From an uncultured Pseudovibrio sp. (GTDB lineage: Bacteria > Pseudomonadota > Alphaproteobacteria > Rhizobiales > Stappiaceae): a stretch of DNA of 42,925 bases. A program made the translations under genes and the position numbers. The stretch is from assembly GCA_947502585.1 (NCBI GenBank), contig CANNAV010000019.1:1-42925 (forward strand), written 5' to 3'. This document shows, piece by piece, positions 8,891 to 16,873 of the stretch; the first letter of the stretch is position 1; each line of letters begins with the position of its first letter. The notes below the pieces were generated by a model. That model made no database searches. It was not told where the DNA came from and saw only the letters and a list, made by a program, of their open reading frames with translations.

Positions 8891-9805
8891 ATGGCCAGAC
8901 CTTATGCCCTGCTGGATGTTTTCACTGATAAAGTGCTGGCCGGTAATCCGCTTGCAGTTGTGCTGGATGCAAAGGGATTGTCAGAAGCTCAGATGCAGCA
9001 GATCGCCTCCGAGTTTAACCTTTCCGAGACCGTTTTCGTTCTGCCACCAGACAAAGTGGCTCATAACGCTTCGATCCGCATTTTTACCCCGTCCATGGAA
9101 CTGCCATTTGCAGGCCACCCAACTGTGGGTACGGCCGTATTAATGGCCGAAAACCGCTTCGGCGCACCGGACAACGACATGAATGCACTGGTGCTGCTGG
9201 AAGAGAAAATCGGACTGGTGCGTTGCGCTGTCACCCTGGAAAAAGGCAAGCCCACAACAGCAGAATTTGACGTGCCAGAGCTTCCAAAGCCTGCCTAGGC
9301 GCTTGGCAAAAAAGATGTGATCGCTGCATCTCTGTCTCTGGAACCCAATGAAATCACATTTGAAAACCACAAGCCAAAAGCCTGGGAAGCAGGTGTACCA
9401 TTTGCATTTGTCCCGGTCGCTGACATGCATACCATCGACCGCATACAGCCAGTTCATAAGTACTGGGAGGAGGCATTCGGCACCTTCGCTCACAACAACG
9501 TCTTTGCTTATTGCCGCCAGACCATACACATAGACAGTGCATTCCACGCCCGCATGATCTATCTGGAAAATGGCTTGCCTCGCGAAGATGCTGCAACCGG
9601 ATCCGCCGTCGCAGCCTTTGCCGGGTCCATTGCAGAGTTTGACCAGCCATTGGACGGCACACACAAGTACCGCATTGAACAAGGCTTCAGGATGGGACGT
9701 CCCTCCTCTATCTCTCTGGAAATGGAGATGCGGTCCGGTACAATTCACGCTCACCGCATTGGCGGACAGGCCGTTATCCTCGCCCGCGGCGAATTACTTC
9801 TGTGA
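8891..9805 (+). pseudogene. PhzF-family epimerase-like gene interrupted by an in-frame amber stop
   Basis: Two open pieces, 8891-9298 and from 9299 to 9805, lie in the same frame and are divided only by TAG at 9296-9298. Read through, they make a normal-length PhzF-family protein (304 codons plus stop). The first piece has the family start (YALLDVFTDKVLAGNPLAVV), the catalytic Glu region FNLSETVFVLPP, and FAGHPTVGTAVL. The second carries the conserved REDAATGSAVAAFAG block. PhzF proteins are isomerases acting on small metabolites; the substrate here is unknown. The single lesion in otherwise intact sequence suggests a recent nonsense mutation, a sequencing error, or stop readthrough. Confidence 0.8.
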
Positions 9806-9824
9806 TCGATAACACGGGAGGAAA

Positions 9825-9855
9825 GCTCTCCGCCTCCTCCCCCCTCCCGCAGAGC
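9825..9855 (+). ncRNA. hairpin with a CCTCCTCCC-rich loop after phzF
   Basis: GCTCT (9825-9829) pairs with AGAGC (9851-9855) around a very C-rich loop containing CCTCCTCCC and CCTCCC. The upstream CGGGAGG (9815-9821) could instead pair with CCTCCCG (9843-9849), giving a competing fold. There is no T-tract, so it is not an obvious terminator. It may be a 3'-UTR element or a small RNA part; I cannot tell which. Confidence 0.35.
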
Positions 9856-10085
9856 GGGACTGCACTGTGAGCCATTTGAAATTATCTCAGCGTGAGCTGC
9901 TAATACTTTCGAGTTATAAGAGCCTGTCTTCGAGTAAAATTCTTGCGTTTAATCCTCATATCCACTATGAAAATTACAGATTTAGGAAAACGAGACTTAC
10001 TCGGTAACACTACAAGAAGATCTGGCTTTCACTTTCAAACAGGTATTTCACACGTAAGTAGTTGGAAAACCTTGTTTCCAGGCCA

Positions 10086-10114
10086 TTGCGACGAAAAGGC
10101 AACTGACAGATAAT
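10086..10114 (+). promoter_or_regulatory. putative sigma-70-type promoter of the leuA leader
   Basis: TTGCGA (10086-10091) and GATAAT (10109-10114) are separated by 17 bases. They would start a transcript about 30 bases before the leader peptide ATG at 10152. The boxes match the consensus well and their place fits. Confidence 0.5.
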
Positions 10115-10151
10115 GATCGCGAACTGCGACAATCTGAAAGAGAACAGCACC

Positions 10152-10208
10152 ATGCACCAGCATGATGGCCTCTTCCTGTGCGCACTCCTTCTACTTAGAT
10201 GCCCCTAG
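10152..10208 (+). CDS. leuL: leuA leader peptide
   Basis: An 18-codon open frame, MHQHDGLFLCALLLLRCP, with six Leu codons, four of them consecutive (CTC CTT CTA CTT at 10185-10196). An AAAGAGA stretch lies 8-9 bases upstream. It lies about 125 bases before leuA, followed by mutually exclusive hairpins. This is the arrangement of an amino-acid attenuator: ribosome stalling at Leu codons under leucine shortage would set the fold of the downstream RNA. The frame is seen directly; its translation and role are inferred. Confidence 0.75.
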   Translation: MHQHDGLFLCALLLLRCP

Positions 10209-10313
10209 GCGTCGGCGGCCTCGTATCAGGCGGACACTTAGGGGATCACTACTAAATATCTGAGAATGAAGGAAATTCCCCAGACACTATTCAGCATACA
10301 TAAAGTGTAGGGG
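10202..10313 (+). promoter_or_regulatory. leuA attenuator with alternative hairpins
   Basis: Four segments can pair in turn. A is CCCCTA (10202-10207), inside the end of the leader peptide. B is TAGGGG (10239-10244). C is TCCCC (10277-10281) followed by ACACT. D is AGTGT (10304-10308) with GGGG (10310-10313). A pairs with B, and GCCT/AGGC inside extends the stem; B pairs with C; C pairs with D (CCCC/GGGG plus ACACT/AGTGT). The C:D hairpin ends 7 bases before the leuA SD (GAAGG 10321-10325). It lacks a T-tract, so control of leuA translation, or termination by another route, is more likely than classic intrinsic termination. Confidence 0.6.
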
Positions 10314-10333
10314 CAAAGTTGAAGGCATCACCA

Positions 10334-11890
10334 ATGACCACATCCGTTAAAGACCAGGTAGTTATTTTTGACACTACCCTGCGCGATGGAGAACAATCTC
10401 CCGGCGCGTCCATGACCTTGGAAGAAAAGCTGCAAGTTGCTGAAGTACTTGACAAAATGGGCGTCAACATCATTGAGGCAGGCTTTCCAATTGCCTCTCA
10501 CGGTGACTTTGAAGCGGTCAGCGAAATCGCCAAACGCTCTGAAAACTCCGTAATCGCAGGACTGGCCCGCGCAATCCCCGCAGATATCGACCGCGCCGGA
10601 GAAGCAATTAGGAAGGCGCATCAAGGCCGTATCCATACATTCGTCTCCACCTCTCCAATTCATCTGCAGTTCCAGATGAACAAGACAGAAGAGCAGGTTC
10701 TGGAGATCATAACCAAAACGGTAACGCAGGCACGCAACCTGATCGACGACATCGAGTGGTCCGCAATGGACGCCACCCGGACTTCCATCGAATACCTGAG
10801 CCGCTGTGTTGAAGCCGCCATCAACGCCGGCGCAACAACCATCAACCTGCCAGATACCGTTGGCTACGCAACGCCAGCCGAATATCAAGCCATGTTCGAG
10901 CAGGTCATCGCAAATGTACCAAACTCGGATAAATCAGTATTCTCAGTACATTGTCATAACGATTTGGGGCTGGCCGCAGCAAACTCTCTGGCCGGTGTTG
11001 CAGGCGGCGCACGTCAGATCGAGTGTACCATTAACGGTCTGGGCGAACGTGCTGGCAACGCAGCACTGGAAGAAATCGTTATGGCTCTGCGCACACGTGG
11101 TGATGTGTTGCCATACGAATGCGCCATTGATCCAGCTTACCTGACCCGCGCCTCAAAGCTGGTCTCCGCTGTTTCATCCTTCCCCGTCCAGTACAACAAA
11201 GCAATCGTGGGCAAAAACGCCTTTGCCCACGAAAGCGGTATCCATCAGGATGGAATGCTGAAACACGCAGAAACCTACGAAATCATGCGTCCCGAAGACG
11301 TTGGAGTTCGTGCAACCTCTCTGGTGATGGGCAAACACTCTGGTCGTCATGCCTTCAAAGACAAGCTGGCTGAATTGGGCTATGAATTGGGCGGCAACGC
11401 TTTACAGGAAGCTTTCCGTCGCTTTAAGGACCTGGCGGATCGGAAGAAAAACGTTTACGACGAAGACATTGAAGCACTGGTGGAAGACCAGATCACCATT
11501 GAAAGCGAGAACGTCAAGGTTATCGCTCTGACAGTGATTGCTGGTACCGGTGGCCCTCAAAAAGCTATCCTGACCATGGATGTCAACGGCAAGCACGAAA
11601 CCCGTGAAGCCACAGGCGACGGCCCGGTTGATGCAACGTTCAATGCTATCAAGGCAATCTGGCCGCATGACGCAAACATGTCCCTCTATCAGGTGCATGC
11701 TGTGACAGAAGGCACTGATGCGCAGGCTGAAGTTTCCGTTCGCCTGGAAGACAATGGCAAGATCGCTACCGGCAAAGGTGCGGACACGGACACTCTGGTC
11801 GCCTCCGCCCGCGCCTATGTCTCTGCGCTGAATAAACTAACAATACGTCGTCAACGTCAGGTCAACGTGGAAGACGCGATCATCGTTTAA
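10334..11890 (+). CDS. leuA: 2-isopropylmalate synthase
   Basis: LeuA condenses 2-oxoisovalerate with acetyl-CoA, the first committed step of leucine synthesis. The 518-residue product has the HMGL-like TIM barrel (about 5-275), with FDTTLRDGEQSPGAS near the start carrying the catalytic Arg and metal Asp, and HCHNDLGLAAANS with the metal-binding His pair. A linker with FAHESGIHQDGM follows, then the C-terminal LeuA regulatory domain (about 390-510) that binds leucine for feedback inhibition. I chose the ATG at 10334, which has GAAGG 8 bases upstream; a TTG at 10319 is possible but has no SD. A leader peptide and attenuator precede it. Confidence 0.96.
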   Translation: MTTSVKDQVVIFDTTLRDGEQSPGASMTLEEKLQVAEVLDKMGVNIIEAGFPIASHGDFEAVSEIAKRSENSVIAGLARAIPADIDRAGEAIRKAHQGRIHTFVSTSPIHLQFQMNKTEEQVLEIITKTVTQARNLIDDIEWSAMDATRTSIEYLSRCVEAAINAGATTINLPDTVGYATPAEYQAMFEQVIANVPNSDKSVFSVHCHNDLGLAAANSLAGVAGGARQIECTINGLGERAGNAALEEIVMALRTRGDVLPYECAIDPAYLTRASKLVSAVSSFPVQYNKAIVGKNAFAHESGIHQDGMLKHAETYEIMRPEDVGVRATSLVMGKHSGRHAFKDKLAELGYELGGNALQEAFRRFKDLADRKKNVYDEDIEALVEDQITIESENVKVIALTVIAGTGGPQKAILTMDVNGKHETREATGDGPVDATFNAIKAIWPHDANMSLYQVHAVTEGTDAQAEVSVRLEDNGKIATGKGADTDTLVASARAYVSALNKLTIRRQRQVNVEDAIIV

Positions 11891-11910
11891 ACCATTTAAT
11901 TCTCACGGAA

Positions 11911-11936
11911 AAAGCGCGGATCGAAAGCCCGCGCTC
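11911..11936. terminator. bidirectional terminator between leuA and GNAT gene
   Basis: AGCGCGG (11913-11919) pairs with CCGCGCT (11929-11935). On the minus strand the stem is followed by TTTTT, a good terminator for the convergent GNAT gene. On the plus strand the tail CTCTGTT is weaker for leuA. Confidence 0.75.
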
Positions 11937-11946
11937 TGTTAGCTGT

Positions 11947-12483
11947 TCAGGCAGGAACAGCAAGCTTTTGGCAGCTTGGGCTCAGCACCTGATAAAACTC
12001 GCAGGGCAACCCATCAACAATTCGTGTCTCCCGAAACTCAAAGCCAGCTCGTCTCATCACTTTCTTGGACGCGTGGTTTTCCGGATGAGCAAAAGCCAAA
12101 AGGTGAGAGTAATAGGTATTCTCAAAGAACCATTCCACCAGTGCCTGTGCAATCTCGCTTCCAAAGCGTATATTCCAGAATTGCTCTTGTAAAGTGTAAC
12201 TCATCTCGACCTCGGCAGTTTTCTCATAAAGAGAGAAACCAGCACGGCCAACGAACTCGCCTTCATGCGTCGACAGATGCCATTTACTGAACCCCATCAA
12301 CTCTTGAGTCTCAATATAGCTTTCCAACCGTTTTTTCATGATTGTGACATCCCAGGCCACATTGGTGGGCTGTAAATAACGATTGACCGCTGGGTTGCTA
12401 TGAAGACTTACAAGATCTTCCAGATCATCAGAGGTAAAAGGACGTGCCCGCAGACGTTTCGTTACCAGAATAGGGAGTGTCAC
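11947..12483 (-). CDS. GNAT-family N-acetyltransferase (RimJ/RimL-like)
   Basis: A 178-residue acetyltransferase of the Acetyltransf_3 type. It has the family N-terminus TKRLRARPFTSDDLEDLVSL, the EMSYTLQEQFW strand near the middle, and the end HPENHASKKVMRRAGFEF, which packs the acetyl-CoA site. Such proteins acetylate ribosomal protein termini or small molecules; the substrate here is unknown. I place the start at the GTG 12483, because GGAGGAAG lies about 6 bases upstream. The ATG at 12498 adds five residues that contain this SD and has no SD of its own. Confidence 0.78.
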   Translation of the reverse strand: MTLPILVTKRLRARPFTSDDLEDLVSLHSNPAVNRYLQPTNVAWDVTIMKKRLESYIETQELMGFSKWHLSTHEGEFVGRAGFSLYEKTAEVEMSYTLQEQFWNIRFGSEIAQALVEWFFENTYYSHLLAFAHPENHASKKVMRRAGFEFRETRIVDGLPCEFYQVLSPSCQKLAVPA

Positions 12484-13089
12484 GCTTGCTTCCTCCATTT
12501 AATCACACGCCAGCCAGTCTGAAAACCCAGCTAAGTAAGACTAACAGCCTCATTTCCTATCTGGAAAGTTTTCCCCAAATTACAACCGTCTTAATGCGTG
12601 CAATATGCTTTTAAATACCAACAAAACTCAACTGCGAGTGCTTGATGGCACTTGATTATGTCTAAAAGGCGACAGAAGTCCTGCTTCATGCAATCCTTTG
12701 AAATTCAGTAGGATTCTCTCTAAAGAAGTATGCAGATAACATTTAATAAGGAAAATTCGGTTCTTTAGATATCACAGTTTTGCCAGGTAGTGTTGTTTAT
12801 GCGCGTCACACAATGACTTAAGGTAAACCTGACCTTATAATACTCATCACAATCACTTAAAATCAGTACTGATCGGTGGAGAATTCTCACACCTATCAGA
12901 ACTTTGAGGAGCCTAAGCTCCGCCGCAAATTTAGTTTATCGGAAAATAGTATGACTTGCTTGGCGGCCTCTGCCAAACGTGAGCCTCTCTTTAAAGAATC
13001 TATAGAAACATATTACTCAAAATTTCATCAGTAAAACTATCAATCTGCCAATTTTAACAGGGACTTTCGCAAATCAATAAATGCTATCC
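12484..13089. other. AT-rich gene-free region with two hairpins
   Basis: No coding frame with family likeness is seen in about 600 bases between the GNAT start and the miaA end. Two hairpins stand out: one at 12870-12898 (TGAT, GGTG and GAG pairing with CTC, CACC and ATCA around AATT) and GGAGC-CTAA-GCTCC at 12909-12922. Neither has a clear T-tract. A small RNA is possible but unsupported. Confidence 0.4.
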
Positions 13090-14088
13090 TTAAGAACCAT
13101 GGGAGAATGCAGTCTTCACAGTTTCAATAAAGACTTCAATTTCATTTATCTTGAGCGGGTCAATATTCTGCCATCTTGAAAGTTGTCCCCTGAAGAATGT
13201 GGATTGTCGCTTCGCATAGCGCCGCGTCTCAGTCTTAGCTTTCTTAATTGCCCATTCCATGCTGGTGGATCCCTGAGCCGCTTCAGCAAGCTGCTTTACA
13301 CCGATCGCCTTCATTACTTGCAAGTTTGGGTCAAGGCCCTTGGACCACAGTGCGCACGCCTCCTCGACTGCCCCCTGCTCCACCATCAGGTCAAACCGTC
13401 GATGGATCCGATCATGCAGAACCTTGCGATCTGGCGACAACACCACTCTCACTGCCTCGCCTGTACCCAGTAAAGGAGGGCTGCGCTCATTTTGCCAGAC
13501 CGACAGAGACCTACCTGTTCCCTCAACAACCTCCAGAGCGCGTACAATGCGCTGCGTGTCTGATGGATGCAAACGGTCAGCCATAATCTGATCCCGTTCT
13601 CCCAGAGCTTTATGAAGCTCCCCCGCAGCAGCATTTCGCGAGAACATTCTCCAATGCTGCCGCACATCCCCAGGGATGTCAGGCATAAGGGATAGCCCCT
13701 CCAGCGCAGACCTGAAGTAAAGACCGGTCCCACCAACAACAACCAGCAGACGTCCCGCTTGCCGCGCGACTGACAGCAGTTCTTCAAACTCCGTCAGCCA
13801 GTTCATCACGCTGTAAGGCTGATCACTGGGCACATGACCAAACAGGTGATGTGGTGCCTGCGTTTCTTCTTCCTCACCTGGACGTGCGCTCAATATGTGT
13901 AGATCTGAATAGATTTGCATGGAATCAGCATTAACAACCCACGCATCCAGCTCTTTTGCCAGTCGAATGGAAAGAGCCGTCTTGCCGCTGGCTGTCGGTC
14001 CGGCTATCAACACAGCAACAGGCCTTTTTCCAGTCCCTTTCACTTGCACACTCCGAGAGCTGCTTATGTCGTTTGTTGTCACGCTCAT
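13090..14088 (-). CDS. miaA: tRNA dimethylallyltransferase
   Basis: MiaA adds a dimethylallyl group to A37 of tRNAs that read codons starting with U. The product (332 residues from the ATG at 14088) has the P-loop LIAGPTASGKT, the DSMQIYSDL block, HHLFGHV, VGGTGLYFRSALEGL, and a C-terminal RRYAKRQSTFFRGQ region, all characteristic of the family. The start is uncertain: an ATG at 14115 is upstream, and a GTG at 14043 has GGAG 7 bases before it and would avoid overlap with serB. With the ATG at 14088 the gene overlaps the divergent serB by 23 bases. Confidence 0.93.
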   Translation of the reverse strand: MSVTTNDISSSRSVQVKGTGKRPVAVLIAGPTASGKTALSIRLAKELDAWVVNADSMQIYSDLHILSARPGEEEETQAPHHLFGHVPSDQPYSVMNWLTEFEELLSVARQAGRLLVVVGGTGLYFRSALEGLSLMPDIPGDVRQHWRMFSRNAAAGELHKALGERDQIMADRLHPSDTQRIVRALEVVEGTGRSLSVWQNERSPPLLGTGEAVRVVLSPDRKVLHDRIHRRFDLMVEQGAVEEACALWSKGLDPNLQVMKAIGVKQLAEAAQGSTSMEWAIKKAKTETRRYAKRQSTFFRGQLSRWQNIDPLKINEIEVFIETVKTAFSHGS

Positions 14089-14974
14089 TTCCAATCCAGC
14101 TAAACCCGCTGTCACTGAGGATCTGGTTGAGAAGGTCAGTGCCCTTCTGCCCGGTGCGCCTCAGGTTAAGGTTCTTAACCCGAACATCGCTGTGGACCTG
14201 ACAGTTGAGGGCCACGCAGAGCCTGAAGAACTCGAAAGCTCTATTCGCACAAACCTCTCAGATGCACCAGTTGATGTTTTTATTCAACCCCGGAATGGCC
14301 GCAGAAAAAAACTCCTGATCGCAGATATGGATTCCACCATGATCCAGCAGGAGTGCATTGATGAACTTGCAGCTGAACTAGGATTGAAAGAGAAAATCTC
14401 ACAGATCACCGAGCGCGCCATGCACGGTGAAATTGAGTTTGAACCAGCTCTTCGCCAGCGTGTTGCCCTGCTTAAGGGCCTGGACACTGAAGTCATTGGC
14501 AAGACCATCAAAAACCGCATCACACTTACACCTGGTGGACGAGAACTCGTGCAAACCATGAAAGCCAACGGCGGATATGCTGCATTGGTGTCTGGCGGAT
14601 TCACCTCATTCACTCAGAAGATCGCCAAGGTCATCGGCTTCGACGAACACAGGGCCAACATTCTTCTGGAAGCCGACGCTAAGCTTTCTGGCAAGGTTGC
14701 TGAACCCATTCTTGGCAAACAGGCAAAACTGGCTTGCCTCAGCGAACTCACTGAGGAAAAGAACATTGCACTGGAAGACGTCATCGCAGTGGGTGATGGT
14801 GCAAATGACCTGGCCATGATCTGCGCTGCTGGCCTGGGTGTTGCCTTCCACGCAAAGCCGAAAGTGGCTGCCAAAGCTCGCGCCAGGATTAATCACGGCG
14901 ACCTGACAGCCCTGCTCTACATTCAGGGCTACAGCCGTGACGAGTTTGTAAAGACTGAGTATCCTTGCCTTTAA
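14066..14974 (+). CDS. serB: phosphoserine phosphatase
   Basis: SerB removes phosphate from phosphoserine, the last step of serine synthesis. The 302-residue protein has an N-terminal ACT-like region (about 1-75) and a HAD catalytic domain with DMDSTMIQQECID (nucleophile Asp about 87), GYAALVSGGFTSF (motif II Ser), and GDGANDLAMI (motif IV). The ATG at 14066 has GAGAG 6 bases upstream and gives MSFVVTLISN, a usual SerB start; the open frame runs further up, into miaA. It starts head to head with miaA. Confidence 0.94.
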   Translation: MSFVVTLISNPAKPAVTEDLVEKVSALLPGAPQVKVLNPNIAVDLTVEGHAEPEELESSIRTNLSDAPVDVFIQPRNGRRKKLLIADMDSTMIQQECIDELAAELGLKEKISQITERAMHGEIEFEPALRQRVALLKGLDTEVIGKTIKNRITLTPGGRELVQTMKANGGYAALVSGGFTSFTQKIAKVIGFDEHRANILLEADAKLSGKVAEPILGKQAKLACLSELTEEKNIALEDVIAVGDGANDLAMICAAGLGVAFHAKPKVAAKARARINHGDLTALLYIQGYSRDEFVKTEYPCL

Positions 14975-14979
14975 ATAAA

Positions 14980-15012
14980 AAAAGACGCTCCCGATCCGGA
15001 AGCGTTTTTTCC
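14980..15012. terminator. bidirectional terminator between serB and degP
   Basis: GACGCTCCCG pairs imperfectly with CGGAAGCGTT, flanked by a run of A's on the left and TTTTTT on the right, so it can end both the plus-strand serB and the minus-strand degP transcripts. Confidence 0.85.
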
Positions 15013-15029
15013 TGTCTTACTAAAACGCA

Positions 15030-16514
15030 TTAGTCCTCAATACGAACCGCAACAAATCGCAGTTCTCCTGACCCATTGGATAGCAGCAGCAAAGCGGAGC
15101 GGCGCTTGTCAGCCTTGAGAGTCTCAACCATATCAACCACATCTTTCGGTGCAGCAACGGGCTCCTGAGCCACCTCAACAATCACATCGCCTGCACGAAC
15201 ACGTTTGTCTTCAGCAGAACTATCCTCAGCTACGCGGGTAATCACAACCCCTTCAATCTCATCTGACAGGGCAAACCGTTCGCGCAGTGGTTCATCGATT
15301 CTAGCCAGAGTCAATCCAAGCACAACCGTATCATCCGCCTTGCTCTTTGGACTTTCCTGCTCTTCCTCAACTTTCTCAACTTCAGCCAGTTCATCAAGAC
15401 GTCCGAGGGTGACCTCAAGCTCAACTTCCTCACCACGGCGCAAAACCATAAGCGGGACAGTGCTGCCAATCGTTGTAGTGGCAACCATACGCGGCAGATC
15501 GCGCATTTCAGGAACACCCCGTCCATCGAAGCTCAGCACAACATCACCTGGCATAATGTTAGCTTCCTGTGCAGGGCCACCTTCAGTCACGCCAGCAATC
15601 AAAGCGCCACGCGCACTATCCATGCCGAGGCCTTCTGCAATCTCTTCAGTCACATGCTGAATACGCACACCAAGCCAGCCGCGACGGGTTTCGCCAAACT
15701 CGCGCAACTGTGCAATCACCCGGGTTGCAGTCTCCGCAGGAATGGCAAAGCCAATGCCGATAGATCCACCTGAAGGCGAAAAGATAACAGTGTTGATCCC
15801 TACAACTTCACCATCCATGTTGAAAAGCGGGCCGCCCGAGTTCCCCCGGTTGATGGCAGCGTCAGTCTGAATAAAGTTGTCATAAGGACCTGAATTGATA
15901 TCGCGGTTCCGTGCAGAAACGATACCTGCAGTAACGGTGCCGCCAAGGCCGAACGGGTTACCAATCGCCATCACCCAGTCACCAACGCGCAGTACTTCAG
16001 AGCTGCCGAACTTCACCGATTCCAGGGTTGACCGGGGCTCGACCTTCAATACAGCAAGGTCCGTCTTTTCGTCAGATCCAAGCAGCTGTGCTGACAGTTT
16101 GGCACCGTCATTGAAGTTAACAGTAATTTCGTCCGCGCCTTCAATCACATGGTAATTCGTAACAATGATGCCCTTTTCACCATCAATGACAAACCCTGAT
16201 CCAAGCGATTGAACACGCTGTGGGCTTTCACCCTCCGGCTCCTGCCCATTGAAAAATTCTTCGAAAAATTCCTGAAAAGGAGATCCCTCGGGAACATCTG
16301 GCAGTTGAAGAGGCCGTTTGGCTTTCACCCTTTGCGCAGTGGAAATGTTGACCACCGCATCACCAAGCTCCTCGGCAAGGTCTGCCAGAGATTCCGGGCC
16401 GCGTGCCTGAGCACTATCAAAGCTGCCGATAACAGCTGCAACTCCAAGAACACTCGCAAAAACAATTGCCTTGATTGATCGTCCAAGCTCAAGGCGAGGG
16501 AAAACACCGGCCAT
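15030..16514 (-). CDS. Do/DegP-type periplasmic serine protease
   Basis: A 494-residue HtrA family protease/chaperone that degrades misfolded periplasmic proteins. An N-terminal signal segment (about 15-35) is followed by a trypsin-like domain with the triad His in TNYHVIEGAD, Asp in KTDLAVLKV and Ser in RGNSGGPLFN. Two PDZ domains follow (about 280-370 and 390-490), the first with GWLGVRIQHVTEEIAEGLG. I chose the ATG at 16514 because GGAG lies 8 bases upstream; the longer frame to 16577 adds residues unlike a signal peptide. It follows hflK-hflC-DUF2065 on the same strand with a hairpin in the gap, so it may also have its own promoter. Confidence 0.93.
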   Translation of the reverse strand: MAGVFPRLELGRSIKAIVFASVLGVAAVIGSFDSAQARGPESLADLAEELGDAVVNISTAQRVKAKRPLQLPDVPEGSPFQEFFEEFFNGQEPEGESPQRVQSLGSGFVIDGEKGIIVTNYHVIEGADEITVNFNDGAKLSAQLLGSDEKTDLAVLKVEPRSTLESVKFGSSEVLRVGDWVMAIGNPFGLGGTVTAGIVSARNRDINSGPYDNFIQTDAAINRGNSGGPLFNMDGEVVGINTVIFSPSGGSIGIGFAIPAETATRVIAQLREFGETRRGWLGVRIQHVTEEIAEGLGMDSARGALIAGVTEGGPAQEANIMPGDVVLSFDGRGVPEMRDLPRMVATTTIGSTVPLMVLRRGEEVELEVTLGRLDELAEVEKVEEEQESPKSKADDTVVLGLTLARIDEPLRERFALSDEIEGVVITRVAEDSSAEDKRVRAGDVIVEVAQEPVAAPKDVVDMVETLKADKRRSALLLLSNGSGELRFVAVRIED

Positions 16515-16581
16515 AAGCCATCTCCTCGGATTATCAGGTGAACACAAACACTTCACCAGAACGCATACTGAAAACAAATAT

Positions 16582-16609
16582 GCCCGCGCTTAGTTAATAA
16601 AGCGCGGGC
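16582..16609. terminator. 10-bp hairpin between DUF2065 gene and degP
   Basis: GCCCGCGCTT (16582-16591) pairs perfectly with AAGCGCGGGC (16600-16609) around AGTTAATA. The minus-strand tail ATATTTGTTTTC is only moderately T-rich. It could attenuate readthrough from hflKC into degP or protect mRNA ends. Confidence 0.65.
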
Positions 16610-16678
16610 AAAACTAACATTTATTCTTTAACTGCGTCAGGCTGAATTCTTGCAGTTGTATCATTGGCAAATCTGCGT

Positions 16679-16873
16679 TTAGCAACTGAGGGAACGCACC
16701 AACCATACTATCAGCACACCCAACCCCATCGCAGCAACACCTCCAAGGCGGAGAGACTGATCAGGAATTTCCTGAGCTTTCCGCATGAATTCCTTCAAAT
16801 GGCCTGGGGCCAGAGCATAAACAACTCCCTCAACAACGAGGACAAGTCCCAGAGCCACAATAAAATCATTCAT
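16679..16873 (-). CDS. DUF2065 small membrane protein
   Basis: A 64-residue protein with two hydrophobic segments (about 3-20 and 45-60), separated by APGHLKEFMRKAQEIPDQSLR, the typical DUF2065 pattern. It is an inner-membrane protein of unknown function that recurs beside hflC. It overlaps the hflC stop by one base (TAATG), so coupled translation with hflC is likely. A part in HflKC-FtsH work is suggested only by position. Confidence 0.85.
   Translation of the reverse strand: MNDFIVALGLVLVVEGVVYALAPGHLKEFMRKAQEIPDQSLRLGGVAAMGLGVLIVWLVRSLSC

Noticed and set aside
10319..10333. TTG at 10319 as the leuA start
   Set aside because: The ATG at 10334 has a well-spaced GAAGG and gives the usual LeuA start; the TTG has no SD.
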